A stretch of 64,000 nt of DNA from Pseudoalteromonas sp. GCY. Its GTDB lineage: Bacteria > Pseudomonadota > Gammaproteobacteria > Enterobacterales > Alteromonadaceae. The DNA is taken from NCBI RefSeq assembly GCF_016695175.1, contig NZ_CP068023.1, positions 980,501 through 1,044,500 of the forward strand, given 5' to 3'. Each line of letters starts with the position of its first letter. Position 1 is the stretch's first letter. The notes under the pieces were generated by a model. The model ran no database searches and was not told where the DNA came from. It was given only the letters and a program-made list of their open reading frames with translations. Position numbers and translations under genes: made by a program. This document shows, piece by piece, positions 35,171-44,299 of the stretch.

Positions 35171-36556
35171 TTAAACGTCGTTTTCAATATACACGGAATC
35201 GCTTGCCATTAGCTCTATGGCGACGATTTCAGAGCGGTTCATGGTGAGTTTATACCTCTCTAACTGTATTCCCTGAGAAGATTTAAACCGCATTACCAAG
35301 TTTATTTGATAGCGACGTTCAACTGACTTTTTCGAGACCTTTTTCCCTTCAAGGCTATAAAGCTTTCCTGCACCTTTTTTTAGATAGCGTACAAACGAAC
35401 TCATGTTAAAGGTGATACGTTGCTGTACTTCTTCGTAACCGGGTAAAAACTCATCAATATGCACTTGGTTTTTACAGCAAAAATGCAGTAGATGCGCAGC
35501 TTGTTTATTTTGCTGTCGACGCTTCTTTAGCAGCTTATCAACATCCTCTGGTAGGTCTTTTTTACGAATATGTTCCAGCCATATCGTTTGTGTACAAACG
35601 ATGGCGTCCGTCACTGAGTTTTTAAACTTGTTGCGCCACTTTGGTCGGCCGCGTTGAATATGACGCCATGCCCACTGGGTTAAATCTTCTTTGAATGTTT
35701 CTCTAAGGCCATAAATTACCCCAAGCAAAGCGATAAGGGCGACGGTGACTTCTTGGAAGTTAGAGCGGGCGTTGAGCACAATAAACATCACGAAGGCCAT
35801 GATAATGCCAGTAACCACACCGCGAACTAAACGCTTTAGATTGGTACTTAAGTCAATGGTTTGTTTGTTAAAAACAACACCATATTCAATGAGTCTTTCA
35901 AGCAATTTCATTTTATTGGTAATGCGGTTTGGGTCGTCCAACGTGACTTGCGAGTTGTAGCTTTGCTCCTCGCGGTATAGGCTCTCTCGTTGACAGAAAC
36001 TAACAATACAGCTTCGCTCATGACTAAAGTCGCTTGACTTAGGCCCGCTGGAGAGGAGTTTCAAAAACGCTTGCTCAGTATGCCAGCTGAGGTAGTTATC
36101 TGCGTTTTGATAATAAGGCTTAAGCTTATTATCTGGTGGCGTGTAGCGCCTGAGCTTCTTCAATAGGCGTTCGGTTTCTTCCACTAATAATTGTGCGGCT
36201 GGATAAAACTCATCGGCCTCTTTTAGCTTCAATGTCTGCTTTACATCGGCATCCAGCGCAATGCGGATCTGGTAGCAAAATAGGTTTAGATTAACGCGGT
36301 AATCCGTTTTTTGACCTTTGCTTTGGCTGATAAAGCGGCTACGTACCAAGGGGAGATGAAGCTGCTCCGAGTAATATGCACTATGGCTTTTTATATTGGC
36401 ATTAAAGTAGTCTACTTCGTTCAACGTGTTGGTATTAATCCCCATATCGGTTGGGATTGAAAAATACAGGTCGAGTTGGTTTGTCTCTTTGGGAAGGAGT
36501 TGATAGTTGATTTTAAAAGATAAGCTTTCGTCTTGACTTAGTTTGGCTCTGCTCAC
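35171..36556 (-). CDS. Large hypothetical protein with two central TM helices
   Basis: 461 aa. A soluble N-terminal half of about 245 residues rich in strands and charged helices; a hydrophobic hairpin near 250-295 (GVVTGIIMAFVMFIVLN, VTVALIALLGVIYGLRETF); then a basic helical region (KWRNKFKNSVTDAIVC) and a C-terminal strand region (YQINLVMRFKSSQGIQLERY). The start is a GTG with AAGGAGG twelve bases upstream, a long spacing. No family named. Two TM helices flanked by cytoplasmic domains would make it an inner-membrane scaffold or sensor; speculative. Confidence 0.65.
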   Translation of the reverse strand: MSRAKLSQDESLSFKINYQLLPKETNQLDLYFSIPTDMGINTNTLNEVDYFNANIKSHSAYYSEQLHLPLVRSRFISQSKGQKTDYRVNLNLFCYQIRIALDADVKQTLKLKEADEFYPAAQLLVEETERLLKKLRRYTPPDNKLKPYYQNADNYLSWHTEQAFLKLLSSGPKSSDFSHERSCIVSFCQRESLYREEQSYNSQVTLDDPNRITNKMKLLERLIEYGVVFNKQTIDLSTNLKRLVRGVVTGIIMAFVMFIVLNARSNFQEVTVALIALLGVIYGLRETFKEDLTQWAWRHIQRGRPKWRNKFKNSVTDAIVCTQTIWLEHIRKKDLPEDVDKLLKKRRQQNKQAAHLLHFCCKNQVHIDEFLPGYEEVQQRITFNMSSFVRYLKKGAGKLYSLEGKKVSKKSVERRYQINLVMRFKSSQGIQLERYKLTMNRSEIVAIELMASDSVYIENDV

Positions 36557-36753
36557 TCGGGTATGGTGCCTCCTTGAATTAACACTTTGTAATTATAACA
36601 CATTAACCTGAACAAAACCGGAATAGGCCTTATAACTACTTGTTGTATCTATTTTTATTAATTGTTTCTTGTTGTCATCTATACCACTTTTTAGCCAATA
36701 AAAAGCATAATTAACCATAACTGAGAAAAGCTAGAAACCAGGAAGCTTCATAA

Positions 36754-36782
36754 CGCACCAAGTCAATTGGAGACTTGGTGCG
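36754..36782 (-). terminator. Terminator of the MBL lipoprotein gene
   Basis: CGCACCAAGTC (36754-36764) and GACTTGGTGCG (36772-36782) form a perfect 11-bp stem with a 7-base loop, 11 bases past the leftward stop. The U-tract is weak. Confidence 0.55.
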
Positions 36783-36793
36783 CTAGCATTAGG

Positions 36794-37882
36794 TTATAGG
36801 TGCACTGAATCGCCTTCATTTAAAATATACAGCGGCGTTTGGGCTTTTAGCACTTGTTGCATATGCAGTAGGCGGAACAGCGCTGAATGTGAGGTTTTAT
36901 CTCCCATTTTCCAACTAGCATTGCCATAGCCCCATGGCACCATAACCTTACAGCCGAGTTCTTTTGCGGCAGTCAGTGCATCTTCTGGCGTGGTGTGTAC
37001 TTTACGATACCAATTAGGATCTTCTTCGCTGTAGTATGAGGCAATTGGAAGTAGGCACACATCAATATCACCGTATTTTTCTTGAATGTCTTTAAAGTGC
37101 GGTGAATATCCTGTATCTCCTGCAAAAAACAGGGTCTTACCTTGGTGTTCTAATATCCAGCCACCCCATAGTGCGGCGCCATGATCTTCGTATAAAAATG
37201 GCACCCAAATACGGCTGCTAAAGTGATTTGCTGGCACAAAGTGTGCGGTTACTTCACCAAGCTGTTTACTTGAATACCACTCCATTTCAGAAACTTTGTA
37301 TCCATCTTCAGGAAAGTGCTCTGCAAATCCAAGAGGGGTGAGGTAATTTGGTCCAGTACCAATCGCTTCGATATCGCTCTTGTTAAAATGATCGTAATGA
37401 ATATGGGAGTACATTACGGCATTGGTTTGTTGTAACTCTGTTTGACTGAGCTGTGCAGGTTGATTGCGATTAAACCCTTCTGAGAGGCGAAATGCCCAGT
37501 TTACAGGCCAGTCAAATTGAGCCGTGACAGGGTCAAACAAAAACTGTTGTCCATCTTTGGTGTTGACTTTGAAACTCGCATGCCCAAGCCATTGGATAGC
37601 AAAGCCGGTATTGAGCGAGAGAGTGGGGTTGTTGCCAACGTAAGTGCAATCTTGCATTTCGGACTGACATTGAATTTGTTGGGTGACTGGGTAGCAGTTT
37701 TCTTCGCAAGTCACGGGATAATCTTTAAACTTATTGTAGATGTTGGAATATCTATCTTCATACCCTTCTACAGAGCTATGTTTTACCACGGAAGACTCAG
37801 ATTTTATCCGCTCTACAACATTACTATTACTGCAGCCTGTTAATGTGATCATGACTGCAAAAGTAAGCCTTTTCATGTCCAT
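36794..37882 (-). CDS. MBL-fold metallohydrolase lipoprotein (NAPE-PLD/RomA-like)
   Basis: 362 aa. Lipobox LTGC17 gives a membrane-anchored protein. The metallo-beta-lactamase core begins FAIQWLGHASFKVNT; the metal motif is H160-I-H162-Y-D164-H165, with VPANHFSSR, FFAGDTGYS and a later TTPEDAL. The layout matches the NAPE-PLD/RomA/UlaG-like branch, whose members hydrolyse phosphodiester or lactone bonds. An inserted Cys-containing region (residues 55-85, CEENCYPVTQQIQCQSEMQD) is extra. Single gene; substrate unknown. Confidence 0.88.
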   Translation of the reverse strand: MDMKRLTFAVMITLTGCSNSNVVERIKSESSVVKHSSVEGYEDRYSNIYNKFKDYPVTCEENCYPVTQQIQCQSEMQDCTYVGNNPTLSLNTGFAIQWLGHASFKVNTKDGQQFLFDPVTAQFDWPVNWAFRLSEGFNRNQPAQLSQTELQQTNAVMYSHIHYDHFNKSDIEAIGTGPNYLTPLGFAEHFPEDGYKVSEMEWYSSKQLGEVTAHFVPANHFSSRIWVPFLYEDHGAALWGGWILEHQGKTLFFAGDTGYSPHFKDIQEKYGDIDVCLLPIASYYSEEDPNWYRKVHTTPEDALTAAKELGCKVMVPWGYGNASWKMGDKTSHSALFRLLHMQQVLKAQTPLYILNEGDSVHL

Positions 37883-38008
37883 TCCTTTTTATAATTATTA
37901 GCTATTTTTGTGAGTTTACCAATAAAAGGGAATGGGGTGTAGCGGTGAATTAAGCCTTAGGTGAGAGTTGGATTAGTGCATAACTCAACTCTCATTGTGG
38001 GTTAGGGG

Positions 38009-38716
38009 TTAGGAATTACGTTCCTGCGCTTCAAACTTATATCCCGCTCCGTAAATAGAGTGGATAAAGTCGTATTTAGGCGCGATGCTTTGCAGCTTTT
38101 TACGAATATTTTTGATATGACTATCTATGGTTCTGTCGCTAACAATATGGCTGTCATCGTAGATGTGATCCATCAATAAGTCGCGGCTATAAATTCGGCA
38201 CGGGTGTCCGTACATTGCCTTTAAGAGCATAAACTCGACATAAGTGAGCGTCGCTCTAGCGTCGAGGAAGGAGACAAACAAGCTCTCTTAGTCCAATTTA
38301 AGTTTGCTCTCTGTTTCCGACACTGTGCCGCGCTCGTTTAGCGTCACGCGCCTTAAAATCGCCTTCACCCTTGCGACGACTTCTTTTGGACTATAGGGTT
38401 TACACACATAATCATCAGCACCCACTTCAAGACCAAGGAGACGATCGATTTCTTCTACTTTGGCGGTGATCATGACAATTGGCACGTTTGAATAAGCTCT
38501 GATCCGCTTGCAAATTTCGATACCGTCAAGATTAGGCAGCATGAGGTCGAGTAAGATAAGGGCGGGTTGCTGTTGTTTAAAAGCCTCGTCAGCCAAAGCG
38601 CCATCATGAACACAATGGCTGCTATTGGTAAACTTGCCACCGTGGTAACAAGTGCCATTGCACGTAGAAAGTTCGCGTTGTTCATCGTTATTCCAAACCT
38701 TATTGTGATTCGAGTT
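38009..38716 (-). pseudogene. Broken OmpR/BaeR-type response regulator
   Basis: Reading one frame leftward gives a receiver domain and a winged-helix output domain interrupted by a TAA at 38288-38290. Receiver: [20 protein letters not shown] with the phosphoacceptor Asp, then PIVMITAK and [13 protein letters not shown]. Output: LTYVEFMLLKAMYG, DRTIDSHIKNIRKKLQ, IYGAGYKFE. The segments resemble BaeR. The 5' end is also degenerate: the frame continues upstream through NNDEQREL, where functional relatives have I-V-E-D-E, but no ATG, GTG or TTG precedes it before a stop at about 38717. Both faults lie in one frame, so this is substitution decay rather than a simple indel. No histidine kinase gene is adjacent. 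Confidence 0.8.
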
Positions 38717-38855
38717 TTAAAATTGGCAGGCAAAAGTGCAGAGAATGTGAAAATGGAAATTTTTGTTTTGAAAGGGAGAGAAAGAAGAAATAATTTGGAA
38801 CCGTTACAGCATTTTCTAAAACCTCAAATGGGTTTTGAGTTATCGGTAAAGCAGG

Positions 38856-39785
38856 TTATTGAGCTATTAGGCTTAACCGATATTTAACTTGTGTAAGTGG
38901 GATTTGTATACGACGTATTGAGCTTGGGAAGGCTGATAGAAACATAGGCTCAACAGCGCTAATATCAAATGCGTATGCTGGCGCATTGTCATATTCGCCG
39001 AATAAGGCGGTAACCTGAGAAAAAGACGTAGGTACAAGCTTGTATGGCGCTAGCGATTGCGGTATATCAAGTTGATATTGATATGCTTTCACGAGTTGTA
39101 ATGCGTGATCAAAGTGGCAAATATTCCAACTTTGATTTTCATTGTTTAGCTGCAAAGCCCACACCCCATTTTTATCGGTAGCAACAGAGTATGGGTTTTC
39201 ACAAGGCGCAGGTAGTGACTGTGTGTTACTGCGCTGCCAAGTACCCTGAAGATTCAAACAGAGATTCTCTTTGCTATTAAGCGTCACAACTCGTGTGCTG
39301 AGTCTTGCTTTACAAGCATCTTCCACAGGTAACCAATAGGCGGGTTTGGTGGTGGAAAGTACCATAAATCCAGCAGGTCTTTCTGGGTCGTGCGAGGTCC
39401 ATCCAATAAAATAGTGGTTGTCTATGTGCCACTGATCATAGCTTAACCGACCTCGTTGGTATTGACTAGCTAAAGGCAAAGCGCCTTGTCGGTCAGCAAA
39501 CTGGCAATGGATGGTGTCACTCTTAAGTTTACAGGCTGACTGAACCCTATCGAAATTGAGAGGTATTGCAGCATCTGGATAGTTTGGTGGAATAAAACGC
39601 GTGTGCGGCAACGATGTTGGCTTTAACTCATTATTGTCTGATTGTTCAAAGAGGCACTCTGGCCGCTCAGTAGAAGGTGCTAAGGCTACTTTATCGCTAG
39701 ACATAGCGAGCTCGCAGCTTAATAAATCAAAGCTTGCCGAAATGCTAAAGATAGCGAGATAAATTAGCCAAGCGCTATTCGTCAT
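38856..39785 (-). CDS. Secreted hypothetical protein coupled to the LAS peptidase gene
   Basis: 309 aa with a signal-like N-terminus (SAWLIYLAIFSISASFDLLS). The mature part has about seven Cys (SCELAMS, PECLFEQ, SACKLKS, IHCQFAD, DACKARL, NLCLNLQ, PCENPYS) suggesting disulfides, and aromatic-rich strands (YDQWHIDNHYFIGWTSHDPE). No family recognised. Its ATG overlaps the stop of the upstream LAS peptidase gene (TAATG, one shared base), so the two are translationally coupled and probably act together outside the cytoplasm, for instance as enzyme and partner or inhibitor. Confidence 0.65.
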   Translation of the reverse strand: MTNSAWLIYLAIFSISASFDLLSCELAMSSDKVALAPSTERPECLFEQSDNNELKPTSLPHTRFIPPNYPDAAIPLNFDRVQSACKLKSDTIHCQFADRQGALPLASQYQRGRLSYDQWHIDNHYFIGWTSHDPERPAGFMVLSTTKPAYWLPVEDACKARLSTRVVTLNSKENLCLNLQGTWQRSNTQSLPAPCENPYSVATDKNGVWALQLNNENQSWNICHFDHALQLVKAYQYQLDIPQSLAPYKLVPTSFSQVTALFGEYDNAPAYAFDISAVEPMFLSAFPSSIRRIQIPLTQVKYRLSLIAQ

Positions 39786-40927
39786 TATTTTCCTAATTCA
39801 AAATGAAAGTCGGTAACCTGTAACGATTTAACTTGAGGCACGAAATAGCTAGTATCGTAGATATTGCTGTAGTCATGCCAAGCTTCACCTTCGCTATCAA
39901 GCTCGTTATCATTAGGAGCAAGCCAAGGTTCTAAAGGTTCAGTTAAGAAGCTGACATGCAGGTGATTCTTATGATTTGATTTAACATCTGTAACGCCTTT
40001 CAAATTATCGGCAAAGATAATTTTAGTTGCGCCTAATTGTACCAAAGCGTCAACTATAGTCTGTGTGGCTTGGCGGTGGTAGTGTGCGTCACCAACGCTA
40101 ACCGGGCCTGATGATGTTCCTATCGGACGAATATCTACTGTACCACCAAACTTGTGCGTAAAGTGAGGAGGATTTATTCCACCCCAGCGCATGGTTGCTC
40201 CCGTTATTGTGAGATAATTTGGCATCCCGACAGGTTTGTTTTGTACGTTTTTCCAAGCTTGTCCTAAATTTTGTAAAGCACTTAGCAAGTCTGGGTGTAA
40301 GTGGCGGCCAACTAGACCTGCTGTAGTAAGCCCCTCACTTGCGCGGTCTGGAATGTTGACTAAGCCTGTTACTGCGCATTTTACGATTAGCTGAGCCTGC
40401 AAATTACTAGTTGAAGCTGTTAACTTATCAGAGCCTGGCTGTTGTTCATTACCGCAGCTATGGAAGTTATTTACGGTAACTTTCACTTGGCCATTAGCAT
40501 CGGTCACTAGACTTGAAGCCTCGTAAGGTGCACGTAATCGGAACAGCCCTTGGTCTATTCTTTGGATTACAGTTGCTCTTGAACCACTCGGAAAACGGTT
40601 TGCCATCGTATTTTTATTTCGCCAACTTGATGTGGTGAGCGTGTTATAAGTTGAATTTATAGTAATGCTTTTACCAACGGCCGGTCTGCCATCAGAATAG
40701 GTTAATGTTAATGTCCAAAGCGCGCTGTTGCCATTTTTTGGGTATAAAGTGACTTCACTGGCATTTTCAAGCCATTGCTGACCAAAATAAGCCTTTCCAT
40801 TTGGTGTTGTAATGAGGCCGTCATAATCAAGGTTAGTGTTGATCGAAAGGGTTGGTTGAGGTGTCTTGGCGGATAAGTGGGCACAAAATCCCAAGGCAAC
40901 ACAGATTAGTGCATTTCTTCTGTTCAT
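39785..40927 (-). CDS. Secreted LAS-type metallopeptidase (M15/M74 murein endopeptidase-like)
   Basis: About 380 aa. Signal peptide (ALICVALGFCAHLSAK), an Ig-like or beta-rich N-terminal region (about 20-170: LWTLTLTYSDGRPAVGKS), then a zinc peptidase domain with the LAS motifs HFTHKFGGTVDIRP (His and Asp ligands) and NHKNHLHVSF (HxH). These are shared by MepA, VanX/VanY and lysostaphin, which cut D-Ala or peptidoglycan cross-bridges. The start is placed at ATG 40927 with AAGGAG seven bases upstream rather than at 41143. Coupled by TAATG to a secreted unknown. Probable role: cell-wall cleavage; target own or foreign is not known. Confidence 0.75.
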   Translation of the reverse strand: MNRRNALICVALGFCAHLSAKTPQPTLSINTNLDYDGLITTPNGKAYFGQQWLENASEVTLYPKNGNSALWTLTLTYSDGRPAVGKSITINSTYNTLTTSSWRNKNTMANRFPSGSRATVIQRIDQGLFRLRAPYEASSLVTDANGQVKVTVNNFHSCGNEQQPGSDKLTASTSNLQAQLIVKCAVTGLVNIPDRASEGLTTAGLVGRHLHPDLLSALQNLGQAWKNVQNKPVGMPNYLTITGATMRWGGINPPHFTHKFGGTVDIRPIGTSSGPVSVGDAHYHRQATQTIVDALVQLGATKIIFADNLKGVTDVKSNHKNHLHVSFLTEPLEPWLAPNDNELDSEGEAWHDYSNIYDTSYFVPQVKSLQVTDFHFELGK

Positions 40928-41212
40928 CGTTAATCTCCTTTTATTAATCGATATGAACGTGATTACTGCGTTAAATTTGCTTTGTTTTAAGAAAACACCT
41001 AGCGAGACAAAAGTAATGATAGTAACGCTATCGCTTTTGATGAATAAACTAGCACTACACTCCTTGTGGTGAATCCAAGATAGACTAGTATAAAATTTGT
41101 TAAATACAAGTGAGCTTTTTGTGTTTTTGATTTGGGTGTACATCTAAGCTTATTGAAATAGTGATCGACTCAGCTATCTTTAATAGAGGTATGGAATTTA
41201 GGTTGTACTCCC

Positions 41213-42322
41213 ATGTCCAAGAGTAGACGTCAATTTCTTGAAGCTTCACTAGCGGCATGTTTGAGTGCTTCATTTCCGGTTAGCCAAGTACTTGCACTAA
41301 ATTTATTCTCAGAAGATGAACGAGAACAAGAAATGGCTAAGCGCAGTGCTGCCCTCCATATTTTAAGATTAGCTTCCCCATACCCCGCGGATCAAAGTGA
41401 CTTTATCCCGCACATGCATCAAGTGTTTAAGGAAAATGTTGAGTCTATGACTCGCGGTAAAATCTATGTTGATGTTCACCATAGTGGCGCGCTTGGAAGT
41501 GGCCGCGAGTTAATGGCGGCAGTGACTCGTGGACATGTAGAGGCCGCACTTATCTCTGTGTCAAATCTGTCTCGGGCGTTACCTGTGCTAGATATCCTTA
41601 ATATCCCATTTTGGGCGAGCTCAAACCGCGCGTTTCTCAATCTAATTTGTTCGCCACAGTGGCAGTCACTTGTTATTAAGCCTATTAGTGAACAAGGAAA
41701 ACTGAATATCTTAATGCATCATCTCGTTGGAGGTCGCACCCTAACAAGCACAAAACAGTTCAACCGCTTGATTAATTTGCCTGAAAAACTCAAAGGAGTA
41801 GTGTTAAGAGTGCCTGCTTCTAAGGTTTTGAGTCATTTTTACAGTATGACGTCGGCAAATGTTATTGATGTGCCTTGGGCACAAGTGGCCAAAATGGCAA
41901 GAACAAAACATATAGAGGTTATTGACCCTAGCGTTGTTGGCTTGTTTGCAGGTCCTGATCTGCTAAAAAACGAGATAGGGCAGATAGCTTTACTCGGAAG
42001 TGTCCCCGATGCTTGGGTGACCGTCGCAAATCAGCATTGGTTAGATGGTTTGCCGCTGCGCTTAAAAGGGGAAATCAAGGACGCGGGTAAGCAAACATTT
42101 CATACTCATATTGCGCAGATAGAGCAACTGCAAAAGCACTGTGAGCGCGAGCTCATGGCCTTGGGCGCAAAGCTGCACCCTTTAAGTGTGGACGAAAAGC
42201 GCGAATGGCAATTAAGGTTTGGTCATCACAATGCACAGTGGAATAAGGTAAAGCGAGAGCTCCTAGGCAGTACTCGCGCATTTCAACAGCTGGTAAATGC
42301 AACAGAAAAAGAGTTTATTTAA
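41213..42322 (+). CDS. TRAP transporter solute-binding protein (DctP family), Tat signal
   Basis: 369 aa. Begins with a twin-arginine signal (SKSRRQFLEASLAACLSASF). The DctP fold is seen in FKENVESMTRGKIYVDVHHS, GALGSGRELMAAVTRG, LDILNIPFWASS, GVVLRVPASKVLSHFYSM and VIDPSVVGLFAGPDLL. The family binds organic acids in the periplasm for TRAP permeases. No DctQ or DctM membrane subunit lies next to it, so it is an orphan binding protein, or may feed a permease or sensor encoded elsewhere. No strong ribosome site before ATG. Confidence 0.85.
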   Translation: MSKSRRQFLEASLAACLSASFPVSQVLALNLFSEDEREQEMAKRSAALHILRLASPYPADQSDFIPHMHQVFKENVESMTRGKIYVDVHHSGALGSGRELMAAVTRGHVEAALISVSNLSRALPVLDILNIPFWASSNRAFLNLICSPQWQSLVIKPISEQGKLNILMHHLVGGRTLTSTKQFNRLINLPEKLKGVVLRVPASKVLSHFYSMTSANVIDVPWAQVAKMARTKHIEVIDPSVVGLFAGPDLLKNEIGQIALLGSVPDAWVTVANQHWLDGLPLRLKGEIKDAGKQTFHTHIAQIEQLQKHCERELMALGAKLHPLSVDEKREWQLRFGHHNAQWNKVKRELLGSTRAFQQLVNATEKEFI

Positions 42323-42396
42323 TAACCTAGGTTGAGAGCAACAACAGGCCTTCTTGCTATTGTTACTCCCAACTCAAACGAATTATTGGTACTTTG

Positions 42397-43236
42397 TTAT
42401 CGACTCTCTTTAACCAGTGGAATGCCGTTGGTGCCAACCGGAATATAAACCGTTGTATGGTTAGGAGATTCTGCCATTTTTAGCTGCGCATTTATCGCTT
42501 CATGTTGTAAGTAGTTTGCAGTAAGTGTGGCGTTGATGATTTTTTGCGCTTCAGCGATACCTTTTGCTTCTTCAATCCGAATTTCAGCATCTTTTTTAGC
42601 AATGGCCTTTTGAGTTTCTTTTTCTGCTAGCAGCTGTTGCGCAGCGAGTTTCTTTTCTACAGCATTGGCTACAATATCTGGATAATTAATGTTACCGATC
42701 ACCACTTGTTTGATATCAAATGGCGCTGACTGTAGGTAGCCTTTTAAGCGCTTTGTTACGATTTCAGCAATTTGTTCGCGTTTGCTTTTTAATGCGCCAC
42801 TATCGTATTGTTGGACTTCGTCGCGAACATAGGTTCTGAAAGTTTCGCGAACAAAACGCTGATACCAATTCTCTGCACCATAATTTTCAACGACATCTTT
42901 TACTGTGTCTGGCTTAATTGCAATGACTGCATGAAAATCAAAACTGATGTTCAAGTCATCTTTGGCTAAGATCTCAAAGCGTTCTGTATAAGTGTTTGGG
43001 CGCATATCGATATTGACGACTTGATTTCTGAGCGGGGAAAAACCATAGTTGCTCGGACCTACTAAGCTACCTTGGTAACCACCAGAACCAAAAAATCTCG
43101 GTTGCTCAAAAACATAGCCTTCATGTCCTGCGGGTGTGCTTGGATTTGTGCAAGATGTGATGGAAAAAAGTAACACAATGCCAATCACGATAATAGATAC
43201 AATTGAGCTTCCAATGCTAGATTTTGATTTCATCAT
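42397..43236 (-). CDS. SPFH/Band 7 (prohibitin-like) lipoprotein
   Basis: About 279 aa. N-terminal hydrophobic helix ending in a lipobox ITSC29, then the Band 7 domain (GHEGYVFEQPRFFGSGGYQG, NTYTERFEILAKDDLNISFD, FRTYVRDEVQQYDSGALKSK) and a coiled coil (AEKETQKAIAKKDAEIRIEE). A short tail follows (TTVYIPVGTNGIPLV). SPFH proteins oligomerise at membranes and help in protein quality control. The start is ATG 43236 (or the adjacent ATG 43233) after AAAGGA; upstream codons to 43299 are open but lack a site. The lipobox suggests outer-membrane or periplasmic anchoring, unusual for the family. No NfeD partner. Confidence 0.85.
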   Translation of the reverse strand: MMKSKSSIGSSIVSIIVIGIVLLFSITSCTNPSTPAGHEGYVFEQPRFFGSGGYQGSLVGPSNYGFSPLRNQVVNIDMRPNTYTERFEILAKDDLNISFDFHAVIAIKPDTVKDVVENYGAENWYQRFVRETFRTYVRDEVQQYDSGALKSKREQIAEIVTKRLKGYLQSAPFDIKQVVIGNINYPDIVANAVEKKLAAQQLLAEKETQKAIAKKDAEIRIEEAKGIAEAQKIINATLTANYLQHEAINAQLKMAESPNHTTVYIPVGTNGIPLVKESR

Positions 43237-43335
43237 AGATGATTCCTTTATAGGTACTTTGCTGGCTATGATAGGTGACAATACTAAAACGAACAACAAT
43301 TACCTTAGTTCAACGACATCAACCGGAGCACAACA

Positions 43336-43749
43336 GTGAAAATATCCGTAGTAGAAAATCCTGAGCAACAATTTGTCGATTTTTTAAGTAGTAAAATTAG
43401 CGAGTTTAACTGGGCGAATTGGGAGGTCACGGAGCGCCTTCCATTGGCGGTTGAAGTAACGGATGAGTCTGGAGAGGTTGTTGCAGGTGCAGCCGCGCGT
43501 ACTTTTGGTAACTGGTTGTTGCTCGATACTTTGTGGGTTTCTGAGACACTTAGAGGTCAAAATATCGGCTCACAGATACTAAAAAGTCTAGAAGCGGCGG
43601 CCAAGCGAAGAGGGTGCGTGAAATGCTTACTCGATACCTTAAATTTTCAGGCAATGCCGTTTTATGAAAAGCATGGCTACGAAACCCAATGGATCCAAGA
43701 GCATTACCCTAAAGATGGCTGTAAGTATTTTATGGTAAAGGTGTTATAA
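43336..43749 (+). CDS. GNAT family N-acetyltransferase
   Basis: 137 aa. The acetyl-CoA loop is LRGQNIGSQILKSLEAAAKRRG, preceded by strand LLLDTLWVSETL and followed by CLLDTLNFQAMPFYEKHGYE, a standard GNAT ending. Start GTG with CGGAG eight bases upstream. Divergent from the SPFH gene. Acceptor unknown. Confidence 0.9.
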   Translation: MKISVVENPEQQFVDFLSSKISEFNWANWEVTERLPLAVEVTDESGEVVAGAAARTFGNWLLLDTLWVSETLRGQNIGSQILKSLEAAAKRRGCVKCLLDTLNFQAMPFYEKHGYETQWIQEHYPKDGCKYFMVKVL

Positions 43750-43977
43750 CACGTTTTCTGTGGAAGAGTGAAAGAGTGGAGATAATCTTGGCGCCGATAC
43801 GTGGGTGAATGTGCTAAGGCGTTTTTAAGTAATAATGTTAGCTAAACTTCAGAGACCTCACTGTGCCCATAAAGCGATACAGTTTTTAATTCAATTGCGA
43901 TTATAAGACGCTCAGCTATTGAGCGCGCGCGTGGGATTACCTACAATACAGCATGCTTAAATAATTGAAGAAAAACG

Positions 43978-44226
43978 ATGACAGATTCAACCGAAAAACC
44001 AGCATTACCAGATAGACTTTCAATCAACCCTCGCAGCCCACATTATGCTAAAGAAGTGCTAGAACACCACATTGGCATCCGTTTTAACGGAAAAGAGCGC
44101 ACTGATGTTGAAGAATACTGCATCAGCGAAGGCTGGATTAAGGTAGCATCACCAAAGGCATTAGACCGTCGTGGTCAGCCTTTGCTACTGAAGTCAAAAG
44201 GGACTGTTGAAGCTTACTACTGCTAA
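43978..44226 (+). CDS. DUF3297 family protein
   Basis: 82 aa, full family length. Conserved blocks PALPDRLSINPRSPHYAKEV, IGIRFNGKERTDVEEYCISE and GWIKV, ending KSKGTVEAYY. DUF3297 proteins are small and soluble, of unknown function, widespread in gammaproteobacteria. A strong terminator follows 23 bases after the stop. Upstream a CGCTCA...TGAGCG inverted repeat lies near 43910. Confidence 0.88.
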   Translation: MTDSTEKPALPDRLSINPRSPHYAKEVLEHHIGIRFNGKERTDVEEYCISEGWIKVASPKALDRRGQPLLLKSKGTVEAYYC

Positions 44227-44249
44227 GCTTAACAATCTAAGATACAAAA

Positions 44250-44276
44250 ATGCCGGACTTTATCCGGCATTTTTTT
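44250..44276 (+). terminator. Rho-independent terminator of the DUF3297 gene
   Basis: ATGCCGGA (44250-44257), loop CTTTA, TCCGGCAT (44263-44270) and T6. A preceding A-run makes it usable in both directions, between two convergent genes. Confidence 0.9.
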
Positions 44277-44299
44277 ACATCAATTATATTACCACTCAA

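Noticed and set aside
38470..38733. 87-aa leftward frame starting [10 protein letters not shown] upstream of the response regulator
   Set aside because: It contains a hydrophobic stretch but lies across the receiver frame that aligns with BaeR residue by residue; the hydrophobicity is a frame artefact.
38567..38887. 106-aa + strand frame opposite the broken response regulator
   Set aside because: It lies antisense to the 5' part of the decayed regulator, has no ribosome site and no protein-like pattern; treated as a shadow.
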